Positions 15,568 to 24,363 of a DNA stretch of 64,000 bases are shown here, piece after piece (positions within the stretch are counted from its first letter, which is position 1; each line of letters starts with the position of its first letter). Origin of the DNA: JALZKA01 sp963725035. Its GTDB lineage: Bacteria > Actinomycetota > Thermoleophilia > Solirubrobacterales > 70-9. The stretch is taken from contig CAVRWX010000001.1 of assembly GCA_963725035.1 (NCBI GenBank), positions 124,001 to 188,000 on the forward strand, read 5' to 3'. A model generated the notes under the pieces. It had not been told where the DNA came from, ran no database searches, and worked only from the letters and a program-made list of their open reading frames with translations. A program made the position numbers and the translations under genes.

Positions 15568-17883
15568 CTACTCGCCCTTGTGGGCGACTGAGGCCCGGCG
15601 CTTCTTCGTCGGCTTGACCTCGGGGTTCTCGATCTCGCCGAGCCGTTGGATCAGCCGCCGCCATTGCGAGGAGTCCAGCAGGCGCTCGTCCGTCGCAAGG
15701 TTCTCGGCCAGCGCGCTGCCCGGCGTCGGGGCGCCGGAGATGCTGTAGCCGACATGGACGTGGTCCGCGTGGTCACCCATCGCGAACGTCGGGCCGCCCA
15801 TCTCCATCAGTGAGATGACCTGGTCGGGAGTCATCGCGCCCTGGAGTTCAAGGATCTGCGTGATCAGCGTCTCGGTGATGGAACCTGTGCCCTGGTTCCC
15901 AAGGACGGGCAATCCGTTGATCTGGGCGATGTCCACGGCGCTTCCGACCGAGTGGGCGCTGACGTTGCCCGAGCTCGTGTAGACACCGTGGCCGCACTTG
16001 AGCGAGGTGACCGTGAGGTCGAAGCCGCTGCGCGCGAGATAGAGCAGGAGCCTCATGATCCGAACGTCGATCTGACCGCTGCGGACATCGGCCACACCGC
16101 ACTCGTAGATCGAGACGCCGGACTCGGCCACGAGCGCGCGGGCCGCCTGTTCCTTCGACATGAGGAGGACCTGCCCCGGCTCTGCAGAGCTGCCCTCGAA
16201 TGGATCCTTGCCCATCGCCCGGTAAAGGTGCGTGGCCTCGAGGAGCTTCCAGCCGTCGAGGATCGGCTTCGGGTTGATCTGGGGGGCGCCGCGCCCGGCG
16301 GGGCGAATGGCGAAGTTCAGATGCGGCGCGAGCTGTCCGCCGGATCCGACCGAGCCGAGGATGGTGCCCGCAAGCACCTTCGAGCCCTCCTCGAGCCGGC
16401 GAAGCTCCATCCGCTTCGAGTCGAAGCGAAGCGGGCCGAATTGCGACTCGAAGCTCTCGTACCCGAGTCGCTCGAACGCCCGCTCGGACGGGTCGAAGGA
16501 CATCGGGGCGGCGCCGTCCCGCTCGGGGAACGCTGACACTCGCTCGCGAAGGTCCTCCGTGTTGGTGGGCTGGGCGGGCTCCGCAGCCTTCTGGCCCTTC
16601 GCCTGGCGGCGCTCCGAGTGTTCTGTCTGGGCGCCGTCGCGCTCGCGCGGGACCGGATAGGCATCCGCGATCGAGCCGAGCTCGGCATAGGTGAAGCGGT
16701 TTCCGTAGTTGTCTTCGAGGACGACGTACTTGCCAAGACGATTCGACTGCCCGATCTTCTGGATAGTCCCGTCGTTGACCGCGATCGCGGACGCGCCCTC
16801 CTTGGAGTAGATGTTGATCCCGCGGCGGGTCGGCGACGGCGGCAAGTCGGTCTGGCCTTTTGCGGCGCGCTCGGAGACGTCGTCCGCGTAGCGGGCGTTC
16901 GCCGCCACCGGGAAGCGCGCACCCTCAGTCAGGCCGGTGATCGAGCTGACCAGATCACCGGGAATGTTCGCGTACTGGCGGGCGTAGAGGAGGACCTCGT
17001 CGACGTACCAGTCCGCGTGGTTGTACGCGAAGATCGCTCCCGGGAGGTCGTCCTGCGCGCCCGACGCCTCCAGGTAGTTCGCTGCCGCGCAGATCGCGTC
17101 CACCGGGTTGTAGGGGTCCTTGCGCCCGTCGTTGTTGGCGTCGACCCCGTACGCCTTCCAGGTGGCGGGCATGAACTGCATCCAGCCCTGGGCCCCGGCA
17201 CTCGAGACGTTGAGGTTGGTTCCGAAGGCGGTCTCGATCCGGTTGATCGACGCCAAGACGTACCAGGGCACCCCGTACTCGGTGCCGCACGCCTGGTAGA
17301 TCGGCAAGAGGAACGGCGGGATCGTGAACCGGTCGATGATGAAGTTCGGCATCCCGAGTGGCGAAGGGCCAAAGGTCGCAAGGGTCAAGGTCGGGTTGGC
17401 TGCCGTCGGCACGCCATCCGGCCGGCGGATCTGGTCGTCGACCTGGTTCTTCTCTTCGCGCTCCTCGGCCGCCGTCTGTTCTTCGTCGTTCTCGGCATGG
17501 CCCTGACCCTTGCCACCCTTGCCACCGCCGCCCGTGGTTGCGCCGTCGTCAGAGCCTTCTTCGCCTCCGCCGGTCCCTCCGCCGTCAGGCGGAGTCGACG
17601 TGCTCGGAGGTGTGATCGGGGTGGAAGGAACCGCCGGGGCGTCCCCGCCTCCGCCTGGCAGCGGGACGGTTCCGCCGCCACCCGGAAGGGTCACTCCCCC
17701 GTTGTTGCCACCGCCGGGAAGGTTGATGTTTCCCCCGCCCGGCAGGTCGGTCCCGTCGCCGTCGAGGTCGGGCAGCCCCTGAGTCAGATCGCCGACGATC
17801 CCGGCCTGCGCAGCCACCGCGCCCGCGCTGACGACAAGTACGGCAATAGCGTTCGCAACAACGGCCAGCGCCTTCCTTGACAT
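15568..17883 (-). CDS. Secreted multidomain murein hydrolase (SLT, degenerate M23-like, M15-like)
   Basis: 771 aa. In order: signal peptide (1-25); low-complexity Gly/Pro region with LPGGGN-type repeats (about 35-110); lytic transglycosylase domain (about 185-320) with INRIETAFG holding the catalytic Glu and GAQGWMQFMPATWKAYG; a lysostaphin-like part (about 355-580) in which the usual HxH reads HLNF, so zinc catalysis is doubtful; and a C-terminal M15/DD-carboxypeptidase-like domain with SAHSVGSAVDIA and GDHADHVHVGY zinc-ligand motifs. It probably remodels peptidoglycan. ATG 17883 is preceded by AGGAGG at 11 nt spacing. Confidence 0.8.
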   Translation of the reverse strand: MSRKALAVVANAIAVLVVSAGAVAAQAGIVGDLTQGLPDLDGDGTDLPGGGNINLPGGGNNGGVTLPGGGGTVPLPGGGGDAPAVPSTPITPPSTSTPPDGGGTGGGEEGSDDGATTGGGGKGGKGQGHAENDEEQTAAEEREEKNQVDDQIRRPDGVPTAANPTLTLATFGPSPLGMPNFIIDRFTIPPFLLPIYQACGTEYGVPWYVLASINRIETAFGTNLNVSSAGAQGWMQFMPATWKAYGVDANNDGRKDPYNPVDAICAAANYLEASGAQDDLPGAIFAYNHADWYVDEVLLYARQYANIPGDLVSSITGLTEGARFPVAANARYADDVSERAAKGQTDLPPSPTRRGINIYSKEGASAIAVNDGTIQKIGQSNRLGKYVVLEDNYGNRFTYAELGSIADAYPVPRERDGAQTEHSERRQAKGQKAAEPAQPTNTEDLRERVSAFPERDGAAPMSFDPSERAFERLGYESFESQFGPLRFDSKRMELRRLEEGSKVLAGTILGSVGSGGQLAPHLNFAIRPAGRGAPQINPKPILDGWKLLEATHLYRAMGKDPFEGSSAEPGQVLLMSKEQAARALVAESGVSIYECGVADVRSGQIDVRIMRLLLYLARSGFDLTVTSLKCGHGVYTSSGNVSAHSVGSAVDIAQINGLPVLGNQGTGSITETLITQILELQGAMTPDQVISLMEMGGPTFAMGDHADHVHVGYSISGAPTPGSALAENLATDERLLDSSQWRRLIQRLGEIENPEVKPTKKRRASVAHKGE

Positions 17884-17961
17884 CGCTCGCTCGCCCTCCT
17901 GGGCGGAACCTGCGTCGGGTGACTCTTTGACTACCCACGCAGCATGCACAAAAACCCGCTC

Positions 17962-17996
17962 GCATGCGCCAGTTCGAATCCCACCGGCCCCACCCC
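17962..17996 (+). repeat. 3' fragment of a second, different tRNA
   Basis: Contains AGTTCGAATCCCACCGGCCCCACC, split here as a T-loop (TTCGAAT), a 3' T-stem strand (CCCAC) and a 3' acceptor strand (CGGCCCC) plus discriminator A. No complementary GGGGCCG acceptor strand or D-arm lies upstream, so it is not a functional tRNA. It lies about 80 bp before the murein hydrolase start and may be an old attachment-site scar. Confidence 0.5.
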
Positions 17997-18021
17997 GGAA
18001 CACACGCGCGCAACGCTGCGC

Positions 18022-18954
18022 TCAGGCCGCGATGTGAGGCGCTACTTCCGTCGCGACCAGCCCCAGCTGCCGCGGCTCGTCGCCCATGGGCCAGATGTAG
18101 ACGCGCTCGCATCCGGCTGCCGCAAAGCGCGAGAGCAACTCCGCGCACGCCTCGGCGGAGCCGACGCAGACCTGTTCGCCAAGCACTTCCGGATCGCGCT
18201 TCAATAGCGGCGCGAGCACGTCGCGCAGAACGCGATCGCGCTCCGCCCGGTCCTCCGTGACCCAGGTCCACATGGTCACGAGCGCATTCGGGAACCCATC
18301 CGCGATGCGACCACGCCGCTCGAGCTCATGCGCAAGGAGTTCGCGCCCCGACGCGAATCCCTCGGGAGTCGTGTTGTAGGCCGACGCGAGCCAGCCGTCC
18401 GCCAGACGCGCGACCCGGCGAAGCCCCGCCTTCGACCCCCAACTTCCGATCCACACCGGGACGCCGCCCTCCTGAACGGGCGCCGGCGCCAGCTCGGCGT
18501 CGGGCAGCGGGTAGAAGCGCGTCTCGTCCGGCCGTGGCGCCCGGCCAAGCAACGCCCTGAGAATTGCTACCGCCTCATCGAAGCGCTTCCACCGGTCGTC
18601 GAAGGGGACGCCAACCGCGTCGTAGTCGCGCTGGCTCGAGCCAGGCCCCACGCCGGCGGTCATCCGTCCGCCGGAGAGAATGTCCAGCGCCGCGAGCGTC
18701 TTGGCGAGGGGCACAGGCCCTCGCTGGGCGACGAGGGAGATCGTCGTCGCCAACTCCATCTCACCGGAGCGCTCGATGGATGCCGCAAGCGCCGTCGGCC
18801 CGTCGAGCCAGGGAGTCGAGAAGAGGAAGTGGTCGTTGGACGAGATCGCCGCAAAGCCGTTGTCGCGCGCCGCGTCGACCGCCGCGTGGAGCCGACCCGG
18901 GGACTGACCTTCGTCCCCGAACTCCATGAGCGGGAGATGAACGCCGAGGTCCAC
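18022..18954 (-). CDS. LLM-class flavin/F420-dependent oxidoreductase
   Basis: 310 aa, a luciferase-like TIM barrel. MDLGVHLPLMEFGDEG is the first strand; ILSGGRMTAGVGPGSSQRDYDAVGVPFDDRWKR (about 95-127) is the typical LLM central motif, and GGVPVWIGSWGSKAGLRRVARLADGW (about 160-185) is also diagnostic. In actinobacteria most members use F420. The substrate is not predictable. It is codirectional with the methyltransferase upstream, 29 bp apart. Confidence 0.85.
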   Translation of the reverse strand: MDLGVHLPLMEFGDEGQSPGRLHAAVDAARDNGFAAISSNDHFLFSTPWLDGPTALAASIERSGEMELATTISLVAQRGPVPLAKTLAALDILSGGRMTAGVGPGSSQRDYDAVGVPFDDRWKRFDEAVAILRALLGRAPRPDETRFYPLPDAELAPAPVQEGGVPVWIGSWGSKAGLRRVARLADGWLASAYNTTPEGFASGRELLAHELERRGRIADGFPNALVTMWTWVTEDRAERDRVLRDVLAPLLKRDPEVLGEQVCVGSAEACAELLSRFAAAGCERVYIWPMGDEPRQLGLVATEVAPHIAA

Positions 18955-18983
18955 CCAGCGAGTATCTCACTCCCGGCGTCTGG

Positions 18984-19892
18984 CTAAGCCTTCTCGAAGA
19001 CGAGCCTGTAGTGGTCGAGCAACTCGCGCTCGAAGCAAACGCTGTTGGCGCTCACGCCCGAGGTGAACGCGACGCGAAAGTCGGAGCTCCTAAGCCAGCG
19101 GGGCACCAGCCGTAGCTTGAAAAGCGTCTTTCGAAGGCTGCGCTCGCCGAATCGCCGTCGCCACTGGCGGATCGTCTCGATGTAGTCGAGCCGGCCGCTT
19201 TCCGCCGAGATGAGCCGGAAATGCGGCTCGGCGCAATTCACCACCTGCTCCTCACCGAACGGCAGCCACGACCCCGGGAACTGCTTCTCCATGAGCCCCA
19301 GAATCCACTCGTCGGAGCCCCTCGGGGCGTCGAGGCCGATTCCGCCGAAGCGGTCGCGCGAGATCATGTTGCTCCCGAAGACCATCGTCTGCAGGTAGAA
19401 GCGCCCGCCCTGTGAGAGCACGCTGGCAATGTTCTCGAAGAAGCGGCGGTAGATCTGTTCCTGGAGCCCGGCCCCGAAGTCCTCCCGCGAACAGAAGTGC
19501 TCGAAGGCGCCGAGGCTGGCGACGGCGTCGAACGGCCCGAAGGTCTCGAGGGCCACCTCGCGCGCGTCTTGCAGGTGAACGTCGAGGCCTTGCCGCCGGC
19601 AGGCTTCGAGCTGCGCCGACGAGAGCGTTACCCCGACCCCCGTCCCGCCCGCCTCGCGGATGTGGGTCAAGAGCGGACCCCATCCACAGCCGAGGTCGAG
19701 GACGCGCCGGTCGGACTCGATACCGATCTGCCCAGCGATGAAGTCGTGCTTTCGCCGCTGAGCCTCCTCGAGGCTGAGAGAGAAATCGCCGTCGTACTTG
19801 GCACCGCTGAAGTCGGCGTGCTCGCCCAGGCTGAGCCGGAAGATCCGATCGGTCAGCGAGTAAGTGAAGTCGAGATCCTTGCCGTTAGCCAT
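18984..19892 (-). CDS. Cyclopropane-fatty-acyl-phospholipid synthase-like SAM methyltransferase
   Basis: 302 aa. VLDLGCGWGPLLTHIRE (about 64-80) is the SAM-binding motif I of CFA/mycolic acid methyltransferases; GVTLSSAQLEACR and ASLGAFEHFCSRED follow in the family order, and YRRFFENIASVLSQGGRFYLQT is the post-motif region. Members add a methylene bridge or methyl group to unsaturated acyl chains. Length fits the single-domain mycolic-acid-type group. The N-terminal lipid-binding extension of E. coli Cfa is absent. Confidence 0.8.
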   Translation of the reverse strand: MANGKDLDFTYSLTDRIFRLSLGEHADFSGAKYDGDFSLSLEEAQRRKHDFIAGQIGIESDRRVLDLGCGWGPLLTHIREAGGTGVGVTLSSAQLEACRRQGLDVHLQDAREVALETFGPFDAVASLGAFEHFCSREDFGAGLQEQIYRRFFENIASVLSQGGRFYLQTMVFGSNMISRDRFGGIGLDAPRGSDEWILGLMEKQFPGSWLPFGEEQVVNCAEPHFRLISAESGRLDYIETIRQWRRRFGERSLRKTLFKLRLVPRWLRSSDFRVAFTSGVSANSVCFERELLDHYRLVFEKA

Positions 19893-19936
19893 CGTTCATG
19901 TGCTCCTACCAGAAGTAGGGCCCCGGACAACCGATT

Positions 19937-21331
19937 TCATTTCGCCCCTGAAATGACCCAGGTGTCCTTTCCGCCTCCTCCCTGGCTTGAGTTCACGACG
20001 AGCGACCCCTTCGCGAGCGCGACGCGCGTTAGGCCGCCGGGCATCAGGCGCACCGTGTCCCTGCCGCAGACGGCGAACGCCCGCAGGTCCACGTGGCGGG
20101 GCTCGATCGCGTCGCCGGCGACGGTGGGGCAGGTCGAGATGTTCACGATCTCCTGCGCGATGTAGTCCTTCGGGCTTCGTCTGACGCGATCGACGCAGGC
20201 GGCGAGCTGCTCCGGACTGACTTGAGAGCCGACGACCACCCCGATGCCGCCCGACTCCGAACGCGGCTTCATGACCAGTTCGGCGGCGCTCTCGATTACG
20301 CGCGCCAATGATTCCTCGTTGGCGCAGTCGAGCGTCGGGATCTGATCGACGAGCGGCTCCTCATCGAGGTAGAAGCGGATCGCCTCCGGCACGTAGGCGT
20401 AGACGAGCTTGTCGTCGGCGAGGCCCGAGCCGAAGGTGTTGACCATCCGCACCTTTCCGGCTCGCAGCGGCTCGTAGAGCTTCTCCCCCACCCACGTCGT
20501 GCCTGAGCCCTGCTCGGAAACCCGATCGGCGTCCGTGCGCCTGAGGACGACATCGACACGGCGAACCGCACCGCTCTCGTCGCGAAAGTGGACCTCGTCG
20601 TCCTTTCGCATGAGGTCTTCCGGCTGAACCAGCGGTAGGCCGATCCTCCTGGCCACGACCGTGTGCTCGTACCAGGCCGAGTTGCCGGGCCCGTCGCTCA
20701 CGAGGACCGCCACTGGATCATCGACACCATCGGGTGCGGCCTCCCGAAGCGCCTCGCCCAGCCATTCGAACACCGGGTCGAGCGGCTCCACCTGCCCGAC
20801 CGCGTTGTCGAAGAGCTCGGCGCTGACCTGACGCGCAGCAACGGCGTACGCCATTCCCGACGGCGTCCGCGAGTTGTCCTCGAGGACCAGGAAGCGCCCG
20901 TCGCGGTCGCGCACGAGGTCGAAGCCGATCACCGTGGCGGCGCGGGGGCCGACCAGGCCCTCCATCTCGGGCTCGAAATACTCGGCGCCTTCGATCACCC
21001 GTGCGGGGATCACGCCCTCGGCGACGATTCTGCGCTCGCCGTAGACGTCGGCCAGGAGCGCGTTCAGGGCACGCGCACGCTGGGCTAGGCCGCGCTCGAG
21101 CTCCGCCCATTCGGCCGCTTCGACGATGCGGGGAATCGGATCGAGGACGAAGTCCTGCTTGGCGTCGCCCTTGCCGAACACGATGCCGTGCTCCCGGACC
21201 AGGCCCGACGCAGTGGCGAGCGCACCCGTCGGGTCCGGGCCCACCGCGGCGAGAACGCCCTCATATCCGGGCCGGGGAGATCCGCCCGGCTCGAAGCCCT
21301 CGTCGAAGAAGTTCCCGGGGTCGTAGATCAC
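19937..21331 (-). CDS. Circularly permuted type 2 ATP-grasp protein
   Basis: 464 aa. It starts MIYDPGNFFDEGFEPGG, carries EHGIVFGKGDAKQDFVLDPIPRI, and YEHTVVARRIGLPLVQPEDL, with the permuted ATP-grasp core (ELVMKPRSESGGIGVVVG, about 340-358) near the C-terminus. Such proteins form peptide-like bonds in an unidentified product and usually sit beside an alpha-E (DUF403) protein and a transglutaminase; neither is present here. Its neighbours are a CFA-like methyltransferase and a VOC gene. Confidence 0.85.
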   Translation of the reverse strand: MIYDPGNFFDEGFEPGGSPRPGYEGVLAAVGPDPTGALATASGLVREHGIVFGKGDAKQDFVLDPIPRIVEAAEWAELERGLAQRARALNALLADVYGERRIVAEGVIPARVIEGAEYFEPEMEGLVGPRAATVIGFDLVRDRDGRFLVLEDNSRTPSGMAYAVAARQVSAELFDNAVGQVEPLDPVFEWLGEALREAAPDGVDDPVAVLVSDGPGNSAWYEHTVVARRIGLPLVQPEDLMRKDDEVHFRDESGAVRRVDVVLRRTDADRVSEQGSGTTWVGEKLYEPLRAGKVRMVNTFGSGLADDKLVYAYVPEAIRFYLDEEPLVDQIPTLDCANEESLARVIESAAELVMKPRSESGGIGVVVGSQVSPEQLAACVDRVRRSPKDYIAQEIVNISTCPTVAGDAIEPRHVDLRAFAVCGRDTVRLMPGGLTRVALAKGSLVVNSSQGGGGKDTWVISGAK

Positions 21332-21367
21332 TCAGGTGGACGGTAGCCTGAGCCTGAGGTCGAAGCA

Positions 21368-21742
21368 GTGATCGCAGGAGCCCATCTCATCGTTTTCGCC
21401 GAGGATGCCGAGCTGGCGCGGGAGTTCGCGCGCGAGGTGCTCGGCATGAGCGCCGTCGACGCCGGCGGCGGATGGCTCATCTTCGAGCTGCCCCCTGCCG
21501 AGCTTGCCTTCCATCCCGGCGAGGGTTGGGGCGTCGGGACGGGGCAACATCAGCTCTTCCTCATGTGCAACGACGTCAATCAGGCTGTGGCGGAGCTCGA
21601 AGCCAAGGGCGTGGAGTTCGTCGGCCCGGTCACCGATGAGGGCTACGGCCTCGTAACCCGCTTCAAGTTTCCGGGCGCGGGTGAGATGAACCTCTATGAG
21701 CCGCGCCACCCCAGTCCGTTGGCCGAGTTCGGCGACGCCTGA
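21368..21742 (+). CDS. VOC/glyoxalase-fold protein
   Basis: 124 aa, one betaalphabetabetabeta module pair. LIVFAEDAELAREFAREVLGM is the first repeat and HQLFLMCNDVNQAVAELEAKGVEF the second; the closing MNLYEPRHPSPL places a Glu at the usual metal-ligand position. GTG start, divergent from the ATP-grasp gene with 36 bp between. The reaction is unknown. Confidence 0.75.
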   Translation: MIAGAHLIVFAEDAELAREFAREVLGMSAVDAGGGWLIFELPPAELAFHPGEGWGVGTGQHQLFLMCNDVNQAVAELEAKGVEFVGPVTDEGYGLVTRFKFPGAGEMNLYEPRHPSPLAEFGDA

Positions 21743-21759
21743 CCGCGCCCACTGAGTTC

Positions 21760-22605
21760 TTACTTCTTGCGGTAGAGCCTGGACGTCAGCGGCACGAAGA
21801 CCGCGGTGAGGACGACGGCGGTGGCAAGGACCAGCAGGATGTCCCCGACCTCGGCCGTCCCGTTCATCAGCCCGCGGTTGGCTGTCACGACCCACGAGAT
21901 CGGGTTGATTTCGACGAACGCCTCAAGGCCACTTGGCAGCGTCTCGGGCGGCACGAACGCGTTCGAGAGGAAGGTGAGCGGGAACAGCGCCATGAAGCCC
22001 GTGTTCATGACCGCGTTCGGCGAGCGCAGGATGAGCCCGAGGGTCGTGAAGACCCACGCGAGGGCGAACGAGAAGACGATCGTCAAGGCAAGCGCCGCCA
22101 GGACGCCTTCCCACCCGCCATCCGGGCGGTAGCCGAGCACGGCGCCGACGATGATCACGACGGTCCCAGCCACGAGGTAGCGCACGCTGTCGCCGACGAC
22201 CGATCCCACGAGCGGCGCGGGCCGCCAGATCGGCAGCGAGCGGAACCTGTCTACGACGCCCTTGGTGAGATCGGTGTTGAGAGCGACCCCCGAGTAGACG
22301 GTCGTGAAGACCACCGACATCATCAGGATCCCGGGGAGGATGAACGTGAGGTACTCGCTCGTCGAGCCCGAGATCGCACCTCCGTACATGTAGGTGAACA
22401 TCAGCGTGAAGAGGACCGGGGTCATCGTCGCGTCGATGAGCTGCTCGGGAACGTGCTTGATCTTCAGGATCCCCCGCCAGCCGAACGTGAGGACCGCCGA
22501 GAGCGCGCTGGGCCGGTCGGGACGGGGCGCCGACGACAGCGCCTGGCGGATCGCCCGCTCCTCGATCCCCTCAAGAGTTGCGTCGCTGGTCCGCGTGTCA
22601 CTCAT
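21760..22605 (-). CDS. ABC-2 type permease (DrrB-like)
   Basis: 281 aa with six predicted transmembrane segments. EYLTFILPGILMMSVVFTT and GVVDRFRSLPIWRPAPLVG are characteristic of drug/daunorubicin-type DrrB permeases, as is FLSNAFVPPETLPSGLEAFVEINPISWVV before the last helix. Its ATG overlaps the stop of the ATPase gene (ATGA). It probably exports a hydrophobic compound with the adjacent ATPase. Confidence 0.88.
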   Translation of the reverse strand: MSDTRTSDATLEGIEERAIRQALSSAPRPDRPSALSAVLTFGWRGILKIKHVPEQLIDATMTPVLFTLMFTYMYGGAISGSTSEYLTFILPGILMMSVVFTTVYSGVALNTDLTKGVVDRFRSLPIWRPAPLVGSVVGDSVRYLVAGTVVIIVGAVLGYRPDGGWEGVLAALALTIVFSFALAWVFTTLGLILRSPNAVMNTGFMALFPLTFLSNAFVPPETLPSGLEAFVEINPISWVVTANRGLMNGTAEVGDILLVLATAVVLTAVFVPLTSRLYRKK

Positions 22606-23585
22606 GCCGCCTCGACCTCCTCGATGTCCGCTTCGTCCGCTTCCGCGGGGTGGCCGGTCAGGGCCAGGAAAACCTCGTCCAGGCTCGGCTGGCCGAGCGA
22701 GAACCCAGCGACCGCAATGTCGCGACGGCCCAGTTCCGCAACTGCCTCGGCCCCGCGATCCGCTTCGTCGCACGCCGCAGAGAGCGCCGCAGGGTCGGGC
22801 TCGAGCTTGACGGCGCCGAGCTCGCGTTCGAGGATCTCGGCGGCGCTGGCTCGCTGGTCTGGATCGAGCAGACGGACGTGGAGCGTGGCCGAGCCGACCG
22901 ACGCCTTCAGCTGCGAGGGCGTGCCCTCGGCGATGACTTTGCCGTGATCGATCACAGCAATGCCCTCGGCCAGCTGGTCTGCCTCGTCGAGGTACTGCGT
23001 ACAGAGGAGGATGGTGGTGCCCTCGCTCGCCAGCGCTCTGATGATGCCCCAGACCTGGTTTCGCGAGCGCGGATCGAGGCCCGTCGTGGGCTCGTCCAGA
23101 AACATCAGCTCAGGCGTGACGACGATGCTGGCGGCGAGGTCAAGCCGTCTGCGCATGCCGCCCGAGTAGTTCTTGACAAGGCGCGCCGACGCTTCGATGA
23201 GACCGAACGAATCGAGGAGTTCGTCCGACCTGGCCTTGGCGCTCGCGCGGCTTAGGCCAAGGAGGCGTCCGATCAGGATCAGGTTCTCGCGACCGGTCAG
23301 GTCTTCGTCGACCGAAGCGAGCTGTCCGGTCAGACTCACCACGCCTCGAACGGCATCCGCTTCGGTGACGATGTCGTGGCCCAGGACCCGGGCCGATCCT
23401 TCGTCAGGGCGAAGCAGCGTCGCGAGCATCCGGATGGTCGTCGTCTTGCCGGCACCGTTGGGCCCGAGCATCCCGTAGACGGCGCCCCTTCTCACCGACA
23501 GATCAACCCCGTCGACCGCCTTCGTCTCGCCGAAGGACTTCGCGAGGCCCTCGGCCTCAATGGCGAGCTCGTGAGCGCCGGTCAC
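22602..23585 (-). CDS. ABC transporter ATP-binding protein (DrrA-like)
   Basis: About 327 aa. Walker A GPNGAGKTTTIR, signature YSGGMRRRLDLAAS, Walker B LMFLDEPTTGLD and the H-loop equivalent (LLCTQYLDEADQLA) are all intact. The C-terminal domain with FSLGQPSLDEVFLALTGHPAE is typical of DrrA. GTG 23585 overlaps the stop codon of the HxlR gene (GTGA), so regulator, ATPase and permease form one operon. Confidence 0.9.
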   Translation of the reverse strand: MTGAHELAIEAEGLAKSFGETKAVDGVDLSVRRGAVYGMLGPNGAGKTTTIRMLATLLRPDEGSARVLGHDIVTEADAVRGVVSLTGQLASVDEDLTGRENLILIGRLLGLSRASAKARSDELLDSFGLIEASARLVKNYSGGMRRRLDLAASIVVTPELMFLDEPTTGLDPRSRNQVWGIIRALASEGTTILLCTQYLDEADQLAEGIAVIDHGKVIAEGTPSQLKASVGSATLHVRLLDPDQRASAAEILERELGAVKLEPDPAALSAACDEADRGAEAVAELGRRDIAVAGFSLGQPSLDEVFLALTGHPAEADEADIEEVEAA

Positions 23586-24263
23586 GCGGTCACCGGCTTC
23601 AGCTCGACCGGATCGGGAAGCTCGAAGAGGCCCGGCAGTTTGGCGACCGCCTTGCGATCGCCTTCGATCCGGAGGGCTCCTGCAGCCTCCAGCGGTTCCG
23701 AGCTCTTCGCCGTAGTAGAGAAACCCGATGAAGGTCATTGGGTCGGTTTCGATCACGGCGTCAGGATCGCCGTCCTCACCGTGATCAACCTCAAGCGATC
23801 CACCCTGGATGCGAAGGCGAAACGATTCGTCGCCAAGGCGCAGGCCGATGGTCAGGTCGAGCCCGCCCGCCTTGTCGGACAAGAACATCGTCTCCAGGTT
23901 CATCGCGAGAGAGCTCGGGCTGAAGTGGCCGGACTCGGGGAAGTGGGGCGAGCGCGCGGCCCAGTTGCCGAGCGAGCGAAGGGTCGGCTCGAGCTCGCGC
24001 CCCCACTCGGTCAGCTCATACACCTTGGACGCCGCGGGAGGGGCGAGGGTCCTGCGGCTGACGATGCCGTGCGCCTCGAGCTCACGGAGGCGCTGGGAGA
24101 GCACGTTCGGGCTGGCGGCCGGGAGCCCCGACCGGATGTCGGTGAAGCGCTTCGGGCCGTAGCTCAGCTCGCGCAGGATCAGGATCGCCCAGCGCTCGCC
24201 CACCAGCTCGAGCGCGTGGGAGAGCCCGCAGAGGTCGTTGTATGTGCGCTTCTTGGTGGCCAT
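23582..24263 (-). CDS. HxlR-type regulator with C-terminal SCP2-like domain (one frameshift)
   Basis: About 226 aa. The winged helix (residues about 10-100) shows CGLSHALELVGERWAILILR and FTDIRSGLPAASPNVLSQRL, the HxlR pattern including the N-terminal Cys. A second domain (GLDLTIGLRLGDESFRLRIQ) resembles a sterol-carrier/ligand-binding fold, suggesting that a hydrophobic ligand exported by DrrAB is sensed. The frame shifts near 23700; read across it, the protein ends PVELKPVTA and overlaps drrA. It is transcribed divergently from the VOC gene through a shared inverted repeat. Confidence 0.85.
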
Positions 24264-24283
24264 CGTGTCGACAGCATACTCCT

Positions 24284-24323
24284 TAGTCCTAAATCTAGCA
24301 AGTGAGGTTAGTTTTTAGGACTA
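24284..24323. promoter_or_regulatory. 10-bp inverted repeat, probable HxlR operator
   Basis: TAGTCCTAAA (24284-24293) and TTTAGGACTA (24314-24323) are perfect inverted repeats 30 bp centre to centre (three helical turns), inside the AT-rich 100-bp gap between the HxlR operon and the divergent VOC gene. The position suits autorepression and co-control of both sides. Confidence 0.6.
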
Positions 24324-24363
24324 TCGTGGTAGTGTCACGACAAAGCGAACGAATGGAGGAAGA

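Noticed and set aside
21742..21754. CCGCGCCCACT after the VOC gene as a further tRNA-Val tail
   Set aside because: Only about 11 nt match, without T-arm or anticodon-arm sequence; expected by chance in GC-rich DNA.
22602..24263. A 553-aa HxlR-ABC ATPase fusion protein
   Set aside because: The fusion depends on a frameshift near 23700; the alternative frame gives a normal HxlR C-terminus and a GTGA stop-start overlap.
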